Positions 45,553 through 56,121 of a DNA stretch of 64,000 bases are shown here, one piece after another. Location of the stretch: NCBI GenBank assembly GCA_001600495.1, contig BCKE01000018.1, forward strand, positions 335,069-399,068. Reading direction: 5' to 3'. The DNA comes from Pilasporangium apinafurcum. Its lineage: Eukaryota; Oomycota; Peronosporomycetes; Pythiales; Pythiaceae. A model generated the notes under the pieces. That model did no database searches. It was not told the DNA's origin and saw only the letters and a program-made list of their open reading frames with translations. The stretch's first letter is position 1; the number at the start of each line of letters is the position of its first letter. A program made the position numbers and the translations under genes.

Positions 45553-46056
45553 GTGGACTCGGTTTTGGCTGAGTGGAAGCATCTACCGATATGATGCTTT
45601 CCGAACAGACAAATTGGAAGAGGCAGATAGGCTTGGTTTTGTTAACTACAGTAGCCGCAGACTGTGTTTTTTGTAGTGGAGATTTGACAACTTGTCTGCT
45701 TTTTTTTTTTTTGTACTGCTTGCTTGAATGCATACATAAATACGGTTTGTGTTGTCTTCTCAATCTTTCATTGCTCGTCTTGATCGCATTGCTGCTTAGC
45801 AATAGTTGTACGTTTTCCTTATCAAGCTCCTACTTCAACTTCGTTATCCAATTTTAATAGGTTTTATTACACTCTACCATATATTAGATTTCTTTTCTAT
45901 AAATTATTCGACTTCGTTATCCGTGACACGCAATACAATTTTTAACATTTCCGTTATGTTTGTTTAACAGTTCCCTCAGTGACTTCGTCGACTGACTGAT
46001 TTCCCTCCTCCTTTTCCTCCCTCTCTCAGCAGCATTTCACTTTTGGTCTAAGCAAG
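45553..46056. other. Intergenic region after the H+-PPase gene
   Basis: Contains the 3' end of the pyrophosphatase gene with a T-run near 45702-45713, AT-rich sequence, and a pyrimidine-rich block (TTCCCTCCTCCTTTTCCTCC near 46001) just ahead of the next start codon. Confidence 0.5.
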
Positions 46057-47316
46057 ATGCTACCGACAACATCACGCCGCACCTCCGCTGAAAGCGGATG
46101 GATGCTACTGCCGAAGCTCTATGTCTACATTGGGATCATCTTTATTTTCCTTGTCGGTGCACTCTTTGGCTCAGGTTACCAGCAGTCCAGCAGTATCAGC
46201 ACACTCGCCACTGGCACTCATCAAAAATACCACAGCACTAAGCCCACAGTGTTGGTAACGGGAGGACTCGGTTTTATTGGTAGTCATGTCGTGGAAGACT
46301 TGCTGGCCAATGGATTCCAGGTAAATTTGCGATAAGTTGGTTGTCGTCGTTGCATACATACTTAACATGCATTTATTTACTGCTGCTGATCAATAGGTGG
46401 TCATTTATGATGACATGAGCAACGGCAAGAATTTCAACCGCGGATCGGCGGCGGTGTTGGTGAAGGATATCACAGTTGTCGACGACTTCTCCTACATTAT
46501 CCATAAGGTGTGTTTTTACATTCATCGAGTATCTATAATCATGCGGATATGCTGATGTGTTCTATTACGATTCAATGACAGATTGATTATGTTGTTCACT
46601 TGGCGGCTGCCATCTCTGTGGAGGAAAGTACGCGTCTCCCAGAAAAATATGAACGCATCAATGTCGAAGGTTCACGGAAAGTGCTTGAATGGGCGGTGAA
46701 AAATGGTGTAAAGCGTGTCGTCGCAGCTTCATCTGGTGCAACCTACGGCACCCCATTGCCGGAGAACTTGCCGCTTCGCGAAGAATCAGCCACTGGTGGA
46801 ATCTGTGCGTACGCGACCACCAAGTTCAAGATGGAGCAGCTCATGAAAGAGTTCCATACGGAATATGGCCTTCCTTCCACGGCACTCCGTTTTTTCAACG
46901 TGTATGGACCCCGTCAGGACCCTCATTCGTCGTATAGTGGTGTTGTTTCATGGTTCATGGAACAGGCAAAGATCAATGGCACGCTCAAGGTCACTGGTGA
47001 TGGTACGCAATACCGTGATTTTGTGTACGTCAAAGATGTCGCGCGTGCCATCCGGACTGCAATGCTGTTGACTACCGATGAATTTGATGTCTTCAATGTG
47101 TGCACGGGCAAGAAGACGACCATCAATTCGGTCGCCACGCAAATTGTCGAAAAATTCCATTCCACGGCGGCCATTACCCACATTGACTGGCGCTCGGGCG
47201 ATGTGAAGGAATCAGTCTGCTCGTCAGTAAAGGCACAGAACAAATTGGGCTTCACAGCTAGCTACGATTTTTCCACGGGTATCGCAGAGACGCGCGACTG
47301 GTTTTTGCAGAGTTAA
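46057..47316 (+). CDS. Type II membrane NAD-dependent sugar-nucleotide epimerase (SDR family)
   Basis: Extended short-chain dehydrogenase of the UDP-glucose/UDP-GlcNAc 4-epimerase type, which interconverts UDP-sugars. Three exons (46057-46320, 46397-46507, 46582-47316) give 369 residues. A signal anchor at about residues 17-39 (YVYIGIIFIFLVGALFGSG) suggests a Golgi lumenal enzyme. NAD-binding GGLGFIG lies at 69-75, the acidic YDD after the second strand, the catalytic S in AASSGATYG, and the YxxxK pair is Y202/K206 in AYATTK. RFFNVYGPRQDP and RDFVYVKDVARAI are standard for the family. Substrate (UDP-Glc, UDP-GlcNAc or UDP-uronate) is not decided by these motifs. Confidence 0.88.
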
Positions 47317-48273
47317 TCTTTAAATTCATTGGCGACAATAATGTGAGTTTGTTGAAGTTTGGAGCTAGTGAATGCGCTGTTGACTCATTTTTCTTTGGGT
47401 GGCAACTTGACCGCTTTATCCAGAAGATGAAATCACCAAGTATTACTCACAACGTTGGCTATATTTGGTCACACTATACAATCGAGCCTCGACAATGATC
47501 ATTGAGCCAAACTTGTTAAAAATCGTACTTGCTTGCACATACTTGTTTGCACATACCTGTTGTATCTGTAGGATCAATAGAGATATCTCTGTACAATCAT
47601 CCACATGATCGATTGATTTCTTCGTCACAAAGTCGTAAGACGCTGGTGGTCAGCAAAACGGAACTAGTGTGCTGGGTGACATGGATGCTCTCATCATGGG
47701 CTCCCAGATTCAAAGCGGTGACTTGATACAGGGAACACAGAATTAGCGTAGCATGAATAGATCGCAAAATTTCTTGATATTACTGAGTCTAATATTTCAT
47801 TCTTTTCTCAGATGATTCAAAACTGTATATTTTAGCTACCACAATGAAGCAGAATTTCCTGTCGCAATTTTTCATTTTATTTTACACGGTAAATCTATAA
47901 AATTTTGTGGTGATCCCCATGTCGCTACCCGGTAAACAATGGATACCGGAGAGTGTCAACATAACTGGACTGATGTCGCTACGCAAGAGTGATGGTCAGG
48001 ACTCAGACTTAGTGGTGATGTGGTGCTGGGAAAACAAGGAAAGACGCACCGTCGTCGGCCATCGTCGCCACATTTGTATTATTCTTTCAGACAACCAATA
48101 AGACGAAAGGTAAGAGAAAGAGACACGTCTGTGTCGGAATGATATTAGGAGGATCACTCAACGTCGCTTGTGCCATTGCTCCTATAGTTGAAGGCGAGAA
48201 ACGTGGATTGCCATTTCTCTGCGTTGATTATTGAACGACCACCTGCGTGTTGTTATCGATTCTTCCCATAGAG
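47317..48273. other. Intergenic region without supported gene
   Basis: Nearly 960 bases between two same-strand genes. The short open frames have no family features. A local direct repeat (TTGCACATAC, twice near 47535-47560) is present. It should hold the GPCR-PIPK promoter. Confidence 0.45.
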
Positions 48274-50807
48274 ATGATGATGATGATGACGCCACATCAA
48301 CAGGATGGAGACGTTTCCAGAATTCAGCCGATCCTGATGTACACGCAATTGGGGGCATTTATCTCTACAATCAGTTGCTCCATCATCGTCGTCTCTTATT
48401 TTCGTCGACGCAAGTGGCGGCGGCATCCTAATCCGCTCTTGTACTGGAAATCGGTCGTGGATCTTGTGTTCGCGCTGCGGTTCCAGTATAATTGGGATAA
48501 ATATGTCGGAGTTTTTGGCTGTCGCGCGTTGGCGACGCTTACACAGTTTTGTATGTTTGTCTCTGAGTGCTGGTTCCTCTGCATGTCATTCAATTTGTAC
48601 CAGTGTTCGACCAATCCGTTTACGAATTTGCAAAAAAATCTGCAATGGTATCACTGCATTTCCTGGGGGATGGGTGCACTCTTTGCGTTAATCTTGTGGT
48701 TTTCAGATATGGAGTTCGATCCGCAGCAGGACCCGTCGTGTTATGTAGATGAAACGAATACAACGGCGTTGGCTATCTATGGCATCGTCGTGGTCGTCTG
48801 CGTCATATGCGCAATCATCTTTTCAGTGCTAGAGACGCGATCACAGCCGTTCTGTGGGATGCTGGAGGCGTTAAAAGCGAAGAAAGATGTGATTCGCAGC
48901 GCTCGAATATTCACAATGGCGTACATTGTCTATCAACTGATCATCATCTCGCTCTGGATTTCGGATATCATCGTGTTCAACCAAAACCAAACGACGTTAC
49001 AGACAATCCGAAACGCGAATTCCTTCCTACAATCGTCTAAGGGATTCATTGATCTGATCATTTGGCTCTCGATCAATGGACTTCCGAGGTGGGATCGAGG
49101 CAGCTGGGGCGAGACGTTTGACAGTGATCGGTACAGCGACGTTGATATCGATCTCCAGCCGCAATTAAATGTCGCGCTACGCAAGGAAGTGCTTCATTTT
49201 ACTACACGTGGTGTCGTTGCAGCGTCTACCAATTGTTCAAATGTGCCCAACGGCCGTCGTCTTGTTCGACTGCGACTTCATGAGCTAGGTTTAACCGTTC
49301 GGTTTACTGACTATCACCCATCTGCATTCCTGGATATTCGTCGAGGCTTTGGTATCAAGGAAACACTCTATCGGCAGTCATTCTTAGCAACTTGTCATGA
49401 ACGCATGCAGTCGGGTGGTTCCAGTGGTGCCTTCATGTTCTACACGGCTGATTATGCGTTTTTAGTGAAATCAGTGACAAAAAGCGAGCGGAAAGTATTA
49501 CTGCGGATGCTTCCAGCATACATCAAGCACATGAAGGTGAACTCCGGTTCCCATTTGACGCGATTTTATGGGTGTCATTCCATTGAGATGTATGGCCAGC
49601 TCTTCAGCTTTGTGGTGATGGGGAATGCTATTGGCAAAGTCAGTATGCACCAATTCTACGACATCAAAGGATCATGGATTGATCGCAATGCGAAGGTGAG
49701 TTTGTGTTTAATAATCATGTACATAGTAATTATGTTGAATGCATGTACAAATGATTTCTTTGTCTGCCAAATAGCCATTCCCGCCCGGAAAGACTGTCAT
49801 TTGCACGTATTGCAGTCATGCTTTTAAATATGGATCAGAGTACGTCTGAAGTGCTTACTCCTCAATTTAAGGTTTGCTAACATGTTTAATGGATTGTATG
49901 TTCATAGTGAAAGCTGTGAATACAGTATCTATGGTACGCATGTTGCTCATACAGTCCTAAAAGACAATGACTACCATCGCAAAATGCGGGTATATCCGGA
50001 TACAGGTGAGTGAAAGCTCGTCGTAATTAAACCACAAAGGGTTTCACTTCTCATTACTCTCTGATTACAGCAAAAGAGCTGGTGTATCAGCTGCAAAAAG
50101 ATAGTGATTTCTTGTGTTCACAGGGAGTGATGGATTATAGTCTCCTGCTTTGCGTCCATAGCACAAAATATATGGTGGATCATACATCCTTAGAAAACGG
50201 CGACGCACCACCTCCTTCGAAAGGCAAAGTGAACTTTGATGCCACTCCAACCAAGCGAAAAGTAAATTTTGCGATGTGCCATCGAGATGCGAATGATTAC
50301 AACATATCAATGTCCGAGGATTTAGACGAACTCGATTCAAACGATGAAGAACTTGCCAATATTGAAGTTGGCAATCGAAGAACATTTAATCGAAGTTGTC
50401 GATATTCTGTTCTACAGCTTCAAGAGGACAACAACACCCAAGGTGACCAGAGCAAACCGCTTCTTTCGTATCCAATTCCTCGATATGATTCGATGACGTT
50501 TGGAACGGTCGACGAAGGCTCTCCAATCGTTGATAATTCCCATTGGATTGGATATCGATCTGTTGAAAAACTCGGGTATCATGCCTACGTTGTTGTCGGT
50601 CCGGATTACTACACACTCGGCATCATTGACATGCTGCAAACGTGGACATGGAAAAAACGTTTGGAGCGGTTATGGAAGACTCTGGTTTTGCGTTATGATG
50701 GGCAAGGAATCTCTGCAGCTCCTCCAAGACTTTATGCAGATCGTTTCCAGCGGAAAATGCGTGACATCATGATGGTTCCACAATCTCAGACCTATGGCTA
50801 TCGATGA
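48274..50807 (+). CDS. GPCR-PIPK: seven-span receptor fused to phosphatidylinositol phosphate kinase
   Basis: This architecture is known from oomycete GK proteins and Dictyostelium RpkA. Four exons (48274-49695, 49775-49839, 49908-50005, 50071-50807) give 773 residues. The N-terminal ~290 residues contain seven hydrophobic spans with conserved polar positions. A linker with LRKEVLHFTTRGV follows, like the short LR-rich motif reported in this class. The kinase half starts near 350: GGSSGAFMFYTADYAFLVKSV (nucleotide-binding loop and lysine), FYDIKGSWIDRNAK, KDSDFL, MDYSLLLCVH (catalytic aspartate) and YTLGIIDMLQTW (metal-binding aspartate). A ~100-residue acidic insertion separates the last two motifs. 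The five consecutive ATGs at the start leave the exact initiator open. It likely couples an outside ligand to PIP2 synthesis. Confidence 0.93.
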
Positions 50808-50897
50808 CCGTAAGTATGAGCGTAATGATACGCAACAATGTAAATTGAAGCTATGTGTATGGCTGAAAAATGATAATCCCATCCTGTAATCATAGTC

Positions 50898-52501
50898 TCA
50901 CGATTCCATGATCATCATGTCATATTCCTGCAACTTTTGAAGTGTCTGGAACGCCGAATGGTTAATCAAGTTGTACTCTACTTCACCCATGTCATCGACA
51001 TCGACCAACGCCATCAGCGATCGCATCTGACGTTGGCTGATATCTGGAAAGGCATTACGAATCGCTTCAATCACCTCTTCACGTGGTAGTAGGCCACGAT
51101 GATTCTCGTCCAACGCTTCCAATGCTCGCGAGAGCGTTTGCTGCAAACCCAAGGCAAGCATTAATACTGCCCCCACAAAGCAAAAGGAAAAAATAGTTCG
51201 TACCTCAAAGGTATGCTGATTCATGTCAAGAACAGTGTAATATTCACTGGTCTTACGGTAGTTTTGCAGATATGCGGCAAACGTTTGTTGACTATCGAAG
51301 CTCGTCAGCACCAAGACCATGCCAGCGACATGGGCAGCGAATTTTTCATAATGGATGAACCCACTCTTGTCTTCCTGTGCTTCAGCCATGACAGCGGTGA
51401 TTTGAAGCCGTGTGAGCCCAATGTCCGCCGCTCGAAGATGGCGTGTCAAGTCACCAACTGTAAGCAATCCAGTGGATTCCGTGTCTCCACTGGCGAACAC
51501 CTCAACGAGATACTGTGTGAGCGCGTCTTGGTCATTAGGTAAATCAATGATTTCTTGTATGAAAGCATCCTTTAGCACAGGGAAACAAATGGGGATGAAA
51601 TCCTGATAGGCGATAATGTTTCCACCCTCATTGTCGACGAGTGGAGCTTCAGACATGAGGATGTTCACCTCCCGACGAGACAATCCAAGATCGGCATCAC
51701 GAAGACAGTCCATGAAGTCCAATCTCCCCATCGTTCCAGTCTCCTCCGGATCTGCTCGTTGGAAGATCTCACGCAAGAGGCTTTCAATTTCGTCCTGCAT
51801 CATGCCATGCAAAAATACTTCGGTTACCCTGTTGGCAAACTGGTCGATGCGAGCATGTCGCTGCGGGGCCGTGACACGAAGACGAATAGCAGCTTGAATG
51901 GCCAAAGGAATAAAATCTACAACACAGTGGTGTAGGAACATCCCAAACCATTTATAAAACTGCTCTATCGAATCAATCCGCACAAAAAATTACCTTCATA
52001 GCTGATGTACCCTTGGTCATTTTCGTCCGCTTCAGCGTACAAAGCCTTGAGTTCTGAGGCTGAAAATTGCAATTGGTCTCCCGCGTGATTCAGAATCTAT
52101 CAAACTCACAATGAGATTTCCAATCAGTGATGGTAACTACCAGAGTATTCTTTATGAAGAACGGAATGCACCCTAACCTGCTTGAAATCCTCATACACAC
52201 TCTGGCCAGAATTCTCCGGATCTGCCTCTTGGAAAGTTTGCACTAGCACATCCTTCAGCTCGTCTTCAGACATCTTCATGTATCGCTGCACAAAACCTGG
52301 CGGCCCAGCAGCGGAGGTGGATTTTCTGTGGGCACCACTGCGTTTCTGGATGAGATCCTGGAAATACTGTACTCCAAATTCGTAGATGGCATCCTTCGTC
52401 TCCAATTTTCCTTGAAGGCGCAACACCTCTCGGGCAAAATTTCGTAACACATCCGGAAACTCCACGGGGACTTGCAATGGTTTGGCATATTTCGATGACA
52501 T
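50898..52501 (-). CDS. RIIa plus multiple EF-hand protein, radial spoke RSP7-like
   Basis: Four exons (52178-52501, 51994-52096, 51204-51916, 50898-51140) give 460 residues. The N-terminus (residues ~10-35, VPVEFPDVLRNFAREVLRL) matches the RIIa dimerisation/docking fold used by PKA regulatory subunits and by axonemal proteins. Several EF-hand units follow: QEADPENSGQSVYEDF, AEADENDQGYISYEDF, QRADPEETGTMGRLDF, ASGDTESTGLLTVGDL, EAQEDKSGFIHYEKF and VDVDDMGEVEYNLI. RIIa followed by EF-hands is the layout of Chlamydomonas RSP7, a radial-spoke component that may tune flagellar beating with calcium. Assignment to RSP7 rather than another RIIa/EF-hand axonemal protein is tentative. Convergent with the GPCR-PIPK gene, stops 90 bp apart. 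Confidence 0.82.
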
Positions 52502-52670
52502 GGCTCTAGCTGGTTGTTATTGTTCAAAACTGATGAGATTAGAACGGAGAAGTCCCAAAAATGAATCTTGTGCACGAAAAGGCGCGACCCAAATGCATTG
52601 ATGTTTTTATTTATTCGCTCTGTTTCTGTTTATTGGTAAATGCATCGTGGTACCCAAAGAATCTCCTAGT

Positions 52671-55600
52671 CTAGGCTCTTTGCTGCATTCGATGATGTGC
52701 GGATGTGGTAAGAAAAGCAAGTACCTGTGACCGAACATCCTCATTCAAACCTTGTAGATTGTGCAACTCCTGGATAGTGACTCTCAAACTATCATGGAAC
52801 CCCAACAATTCATCAGCGATAGTTTCAGGTTGATATGAAATGCGTTGATCCATTTCCGAGGCTACCAAGAAACCGGGGTAATCACTCATATACACTGTAT
52901 CCATCCCCCATTGGTCATCCAAGATCTGTTTTACAGCATGCAAGCGCGCAAACTGTCCCATGACGCCGCTAAGAATTAAACCGGATAAATCAACCGTTGC
53001 ATTTATGAACTTGATCGAGATCGTGATTGGATTGCGGACGTCTCGAGTATTAACGAAAATCACTAGGCTGAGTGTTTCCGCGGAATATGAATAGCCATCA
53101 CCAGTGTCAGTCTCACTTGCAATTGGACGGGGAAATATCGGCTCGTTATTGATGGTTACCAAAGCTGCCGGAAGAGCACCCCGGAATTCAACTTGATAAG
53201 AACGTTTCGTTGGCATAGAGGAGAAAAATCCATCAATTGGATGGATCATAAACTGAGCTGTACCTTCGCTACAGGCAAAATAGGATACGGGAGGTCGCTG
53301 GTTGCGGAGTCGACTGCGTTCATTTACATCGAAGGGGCATTTGGCGTGGAAATCAAAGAGCGTTCTAGTGTAATGACCATCAAGATATTCTCTGGATAAT
53401 CCATCATCTTCGTAAAGAGAAAGCTGACTTTTTGGGTGACCAGGTACGATTACCAGCCTCAAGGTCAAAGGCACATGCGACAGCTGGCCAATAGAATTTC
53501 TTTCAGTTTGCTGGACTGCCAGTGGGAGGATTGCACCTGCTTTGGCAAAGTGTGGAATTTCACTCATGGTGTAATTATACGAAAGCACACGCGGTCCTTC
53601 GATGAGACTTCCTGTTGTGAAATCATACCAAACCCCTGGGGGCAGCCACACCACTTTCGCGGCGAGTTTTGTGATATTACGCACTGGCGTCACGATGGGT
53701 GAAACCAACAGGCTTTGACCAAACATGTATTGTTCGGTAAAACTGTACGCTTCGTCGTGTTCTGGCCAGTGCATGAACACGCTATGAACTACACTCAGCC
53801 CAGTGTCATGAGTTGCTCTTGCTTCATTATAAATGTATGGTGCAAGTGCTGCTCGTAATTCCATAGCAGTGCGTGCAATTTCGTAGACATCGTCGCTGTA
53901 CTTCCAGATCCGCCGGTCACTCCACGCTCGTTTAATCGAGTGAGTACGAAACACCGGGGCAAATGCCCCCCACTGCAGCCAACGTGTGAATAGTTCTGGT
54001 TCCGACGCAGATTGAAAGCCACCGAGATCGTGGCTCCAGTATCCAAACCCGACGTTGGCTGCCATGGTGGTGAAATACGGCTGGAATCGCAGTGATTCCC
54101 AACTCGCAATGACATCACCTGAGAATCCTATAGGATAACGATGGTTCCCGAGTCCACCGAAGCGATGCATCAGCAGCGGGCGAGCACGTGTTCGCTTCCA
54201 ATGATGAGGATTCGTAAAGAAGACATGGTTAAGCCAGATGGTCGGTGTAATGTCGGTTCGTTTGTCATGTATTTGAAACCAATTTTCACCTTGCTGCCAA
54301 TCCAGCCACCAGAAATCGACGCCGTCGTCTTCTAGCGCCCCAATCGAGATGTTGAGCCAGATCTCGGCGAACGTTTTGTTGGTGAGTTGAAAAGGCACAT
54401 ACCGCTGCGACAATGGGTTTATGCCTAATGCTTTTGCGACAGCAAAATACGACGCTTCCCATGGCTGCACACCGGATGCTGGGTGCAAATTTAACGTCAC
54501 GGCTAGTCCTTTGCTGTGCAGCCATTTGAGAAACTGCTTTGGCCGCGGAAAGAGTTGCTTGTTCCATGTGAGACCTGTCCAGCCTTTTGGCTGGCCTGCT
54601 TGATCGGACTCATGGTCTTTATAAAATGTGAGATGCCAGTCCATGTCGAGAACCACCACATCAAGCGGTAGTCTATGTTGTTCGTACTGCTCGACGATTT
54701 GATGCTGGAGCTCAAAGTCACTATACGCCCACCATCGTGAATAAAACACACCAAACGCGAAGCGAGGAGGGAGTGGGATCTTCCCGGAAAACAGGGTGAA
54801 TTCCTGCAGCGCACCTTTGAAATCATGACCATAACCGAGAAAGTAGAGATCTTGGTATGATTCAGTGCTGTAGTAGCAGTGGAATTCACCGCTGTAAGTC
54901 GATCTTTCCCCATAGGTCTGTACAGCATCAATGATAGATGTATTAGAGAAACAGCAACCCTGTGTGAGGCATTGTGTCTCTGTGACAGTTTCCATGCCGC
55001 AGATACGTCGTTCTCTACTGGGAATTGCTGCACAGGCAGCTGTGGATGGAATGGCATCGTTGTTGCTTGGTTTCTTCAGCCACGGCCACACAGGATCGTC
55101 ATCGAACGTGGCACTAAGCGAATCATCTAGTATGACATAGCCATTCTCCCTGCTAAAGAGTGCGGGTGTGCAGTGTGTCTCGCTCGCGTACTCAGGTCCT
55201 TCTGCCAGACAGTCGAGTGATGCAGTACCATTAACACCATCAAGTGTTCGAATCGTTCCAGGGAGTGCTTCTTGGCGAATTTTGTCGGTGAGGGACGGCG
55301 TCCACCATCTGTTTATAGGCGGTGCATCATTAGTATGGGTAAAATTGCGCAATGTGACTCGAAGATTTGCATCGGAGAAGCTCTCAGTGGACGAACTGTC
55401 GTATTCCAGTTGCAAGTGTTGGGTCGTGAGGATGACTGTACTGCCGCGCCAGGCAACTGCATACACTGGAATATCATCCATCCACCGTTGCTGCGCCAAC
55501 AGCGTCTGATCATCGCGAAAGCTGGATGAACCACCAGCAGCCCATTCCATTCGAAGCATTCGCGATGTCAGCACACAAAAGCGAGCGAATCCCACCTGAA

Positions 55601-55721
55601 CCAACGCATCCGGACGGCAACTACTGCTCTTAGCTTCTCTAGATGGAGTGGATGCTGCTGCTGATGCTGTGATGGTGGCAGTAATGACGAAAAGAAGCCA
55701 TACATGAAGCGATGTAACCAT
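52671..55721 (-). CDS. Secreted GH31 glycoside hydrolase with trefoil domain
   Basis: Intronless, 1,016 residues. Signal peptide (MVTSLHVWLLFVITATITASAA), N-terminal beta-sandwich, and at about 225-265 a P-type (trefoil) motif with RRICGMETVTETQCLTQGCC. The GH31 barrel follows: VVVLDMDWH (about 365), the nucleophile region FWWLDWQQGE (about 470, aspartate of WLDWQQ), the acid/base region GFSGDVIASWESL (about 533) and NVGFGYWSHDLGGF. The DWQQG form differs from the DMNE form of classical lysosomal-type alpha-glucosidases, so substrate (alpha-glucoside, alpha-xyloside or other) is open. A C-terminal sandwich ends the protein. A secreted or vacuolar location is expected from the signal peptide. 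Confidence 0.92.
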   Translation of the reverse strand: MVTSLHVWLLFVITATITASAAASTPSREAKSSSCRPDALVQVGFARFCVLTSRMLRMEWAAGGSSSFRDDQTLLAQQRWMDDIPVYAVAWRGSTVILTTQHLQLEYDSSSTESFSDANLRVTLRNFTHTNDAPPINRWWTPSLTDKIRQEALPGTIRTLDGVNGTASLDCLAEGPEYASETHCTPALFSRENGYVILDDSLSATFDDDPVWPWLKKPSNNDAIPSTAACAAIPSRERRICGMETVTETQCLTQGCCFSNTSIIDAVQTYGERSTYSGEFHCYYSTESYQDLYFLGYGHDFKGALQEFTLFSGKIPLPPRFAFGVFYSRWWAYSDFELQHQIVEQYEQHRLPLDVVVLDMDWHLTFYKDHESDQAGQPKGWTGLTWNKQLFPRPKQFLKWLHSKGLAVTLNLHPASGVQPWEASYFAVAKALGINPLSQRYVPFQLTNKTFAEIWLNISIGALEDDGVDFWWLDWQQGENWFQIHDKRTDITPTIWLNHVFFTNPHHWKRTRARPLLMHRFGGLGNHRYPIGFSGDVIASWESLRFQPYFTTMAANVGFGYWSHDLGGFQSASEPELFTRWLQWGAFAPVFRTHSIKRAWSDRRIWKYSDDVYEIARTAMELRAALAPYIYNEARATHDTGLSVVHSVFMHWPEHDEAYSFTEQYMFGQSLLVSPIVTPVRNITKLAAKVVWLPPGVWYDFTTGSLIEGPRVLSYNYTMSEIPHFAKAGAILPLAVQQTERNSIGQLSHVPLTLRLVIVPGHPKSQLSLYEDDGLSREYLDGHYTRTLFDFHAKCPFDVNERSRLRNQRPPVSYFACSEGTAQFMIHPIDGFFSSMPTKRSYQVEFRGALPAALVTINNEPIFPRPIASETDTGDGYSYSAETLSLVIFVNTRDVRNPITISIKFINATVDLSGLILSGVMGQFARLHAVKQILDDQWGMDTVYMSDYPGFLVASEMDQRISYQPETIADELLGFHDSLRVTIQELHNLQGLNEDVRSQVLAFLTTSAHHRMQQRA

Positions 55722-56121
55722 GTTCTTCTGTTCAGTCCTTCAGATAATCTTTCTGGTTCAACACAGTTCGTTTTAGTGACAGTGTAATACATCAGTGACT
55801 GTAGCCATTTCGGATCTCGTACCACTAACATCAGCATACTCGTACTAGCACAATTCATGAAGTTGTTTATAGGAGGTGAATAAATCATTACACACTTTGC
55901 CTATGTTCATCTATCTCTATATCGATGGGTCTTTCTCGCTCTCGTAGTTCGCAGTCGTTTCTTTTAGATACCTTCTCCTGCTTTACATTCTGTTCACGTC
56001 TCTCAGGCACCACCAATGGATGGATGTACCATGTTCTTTGGTAAGATGCTTTTACTCCCAAGCATTGAGACATCTAATTGCTGATTTCTGTGTCGTGAAC
56101 CGGAGCTAGACCGAATAAGCC
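55722..56121. other. Intergenic region between GH31 and NIPA-like genes
   Basis: Upstream of the GH31 start and downstream of the NIPA-like stop. No supported coding feature; promoter of the GH31 gene should lie here. Confidence 0.45.
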
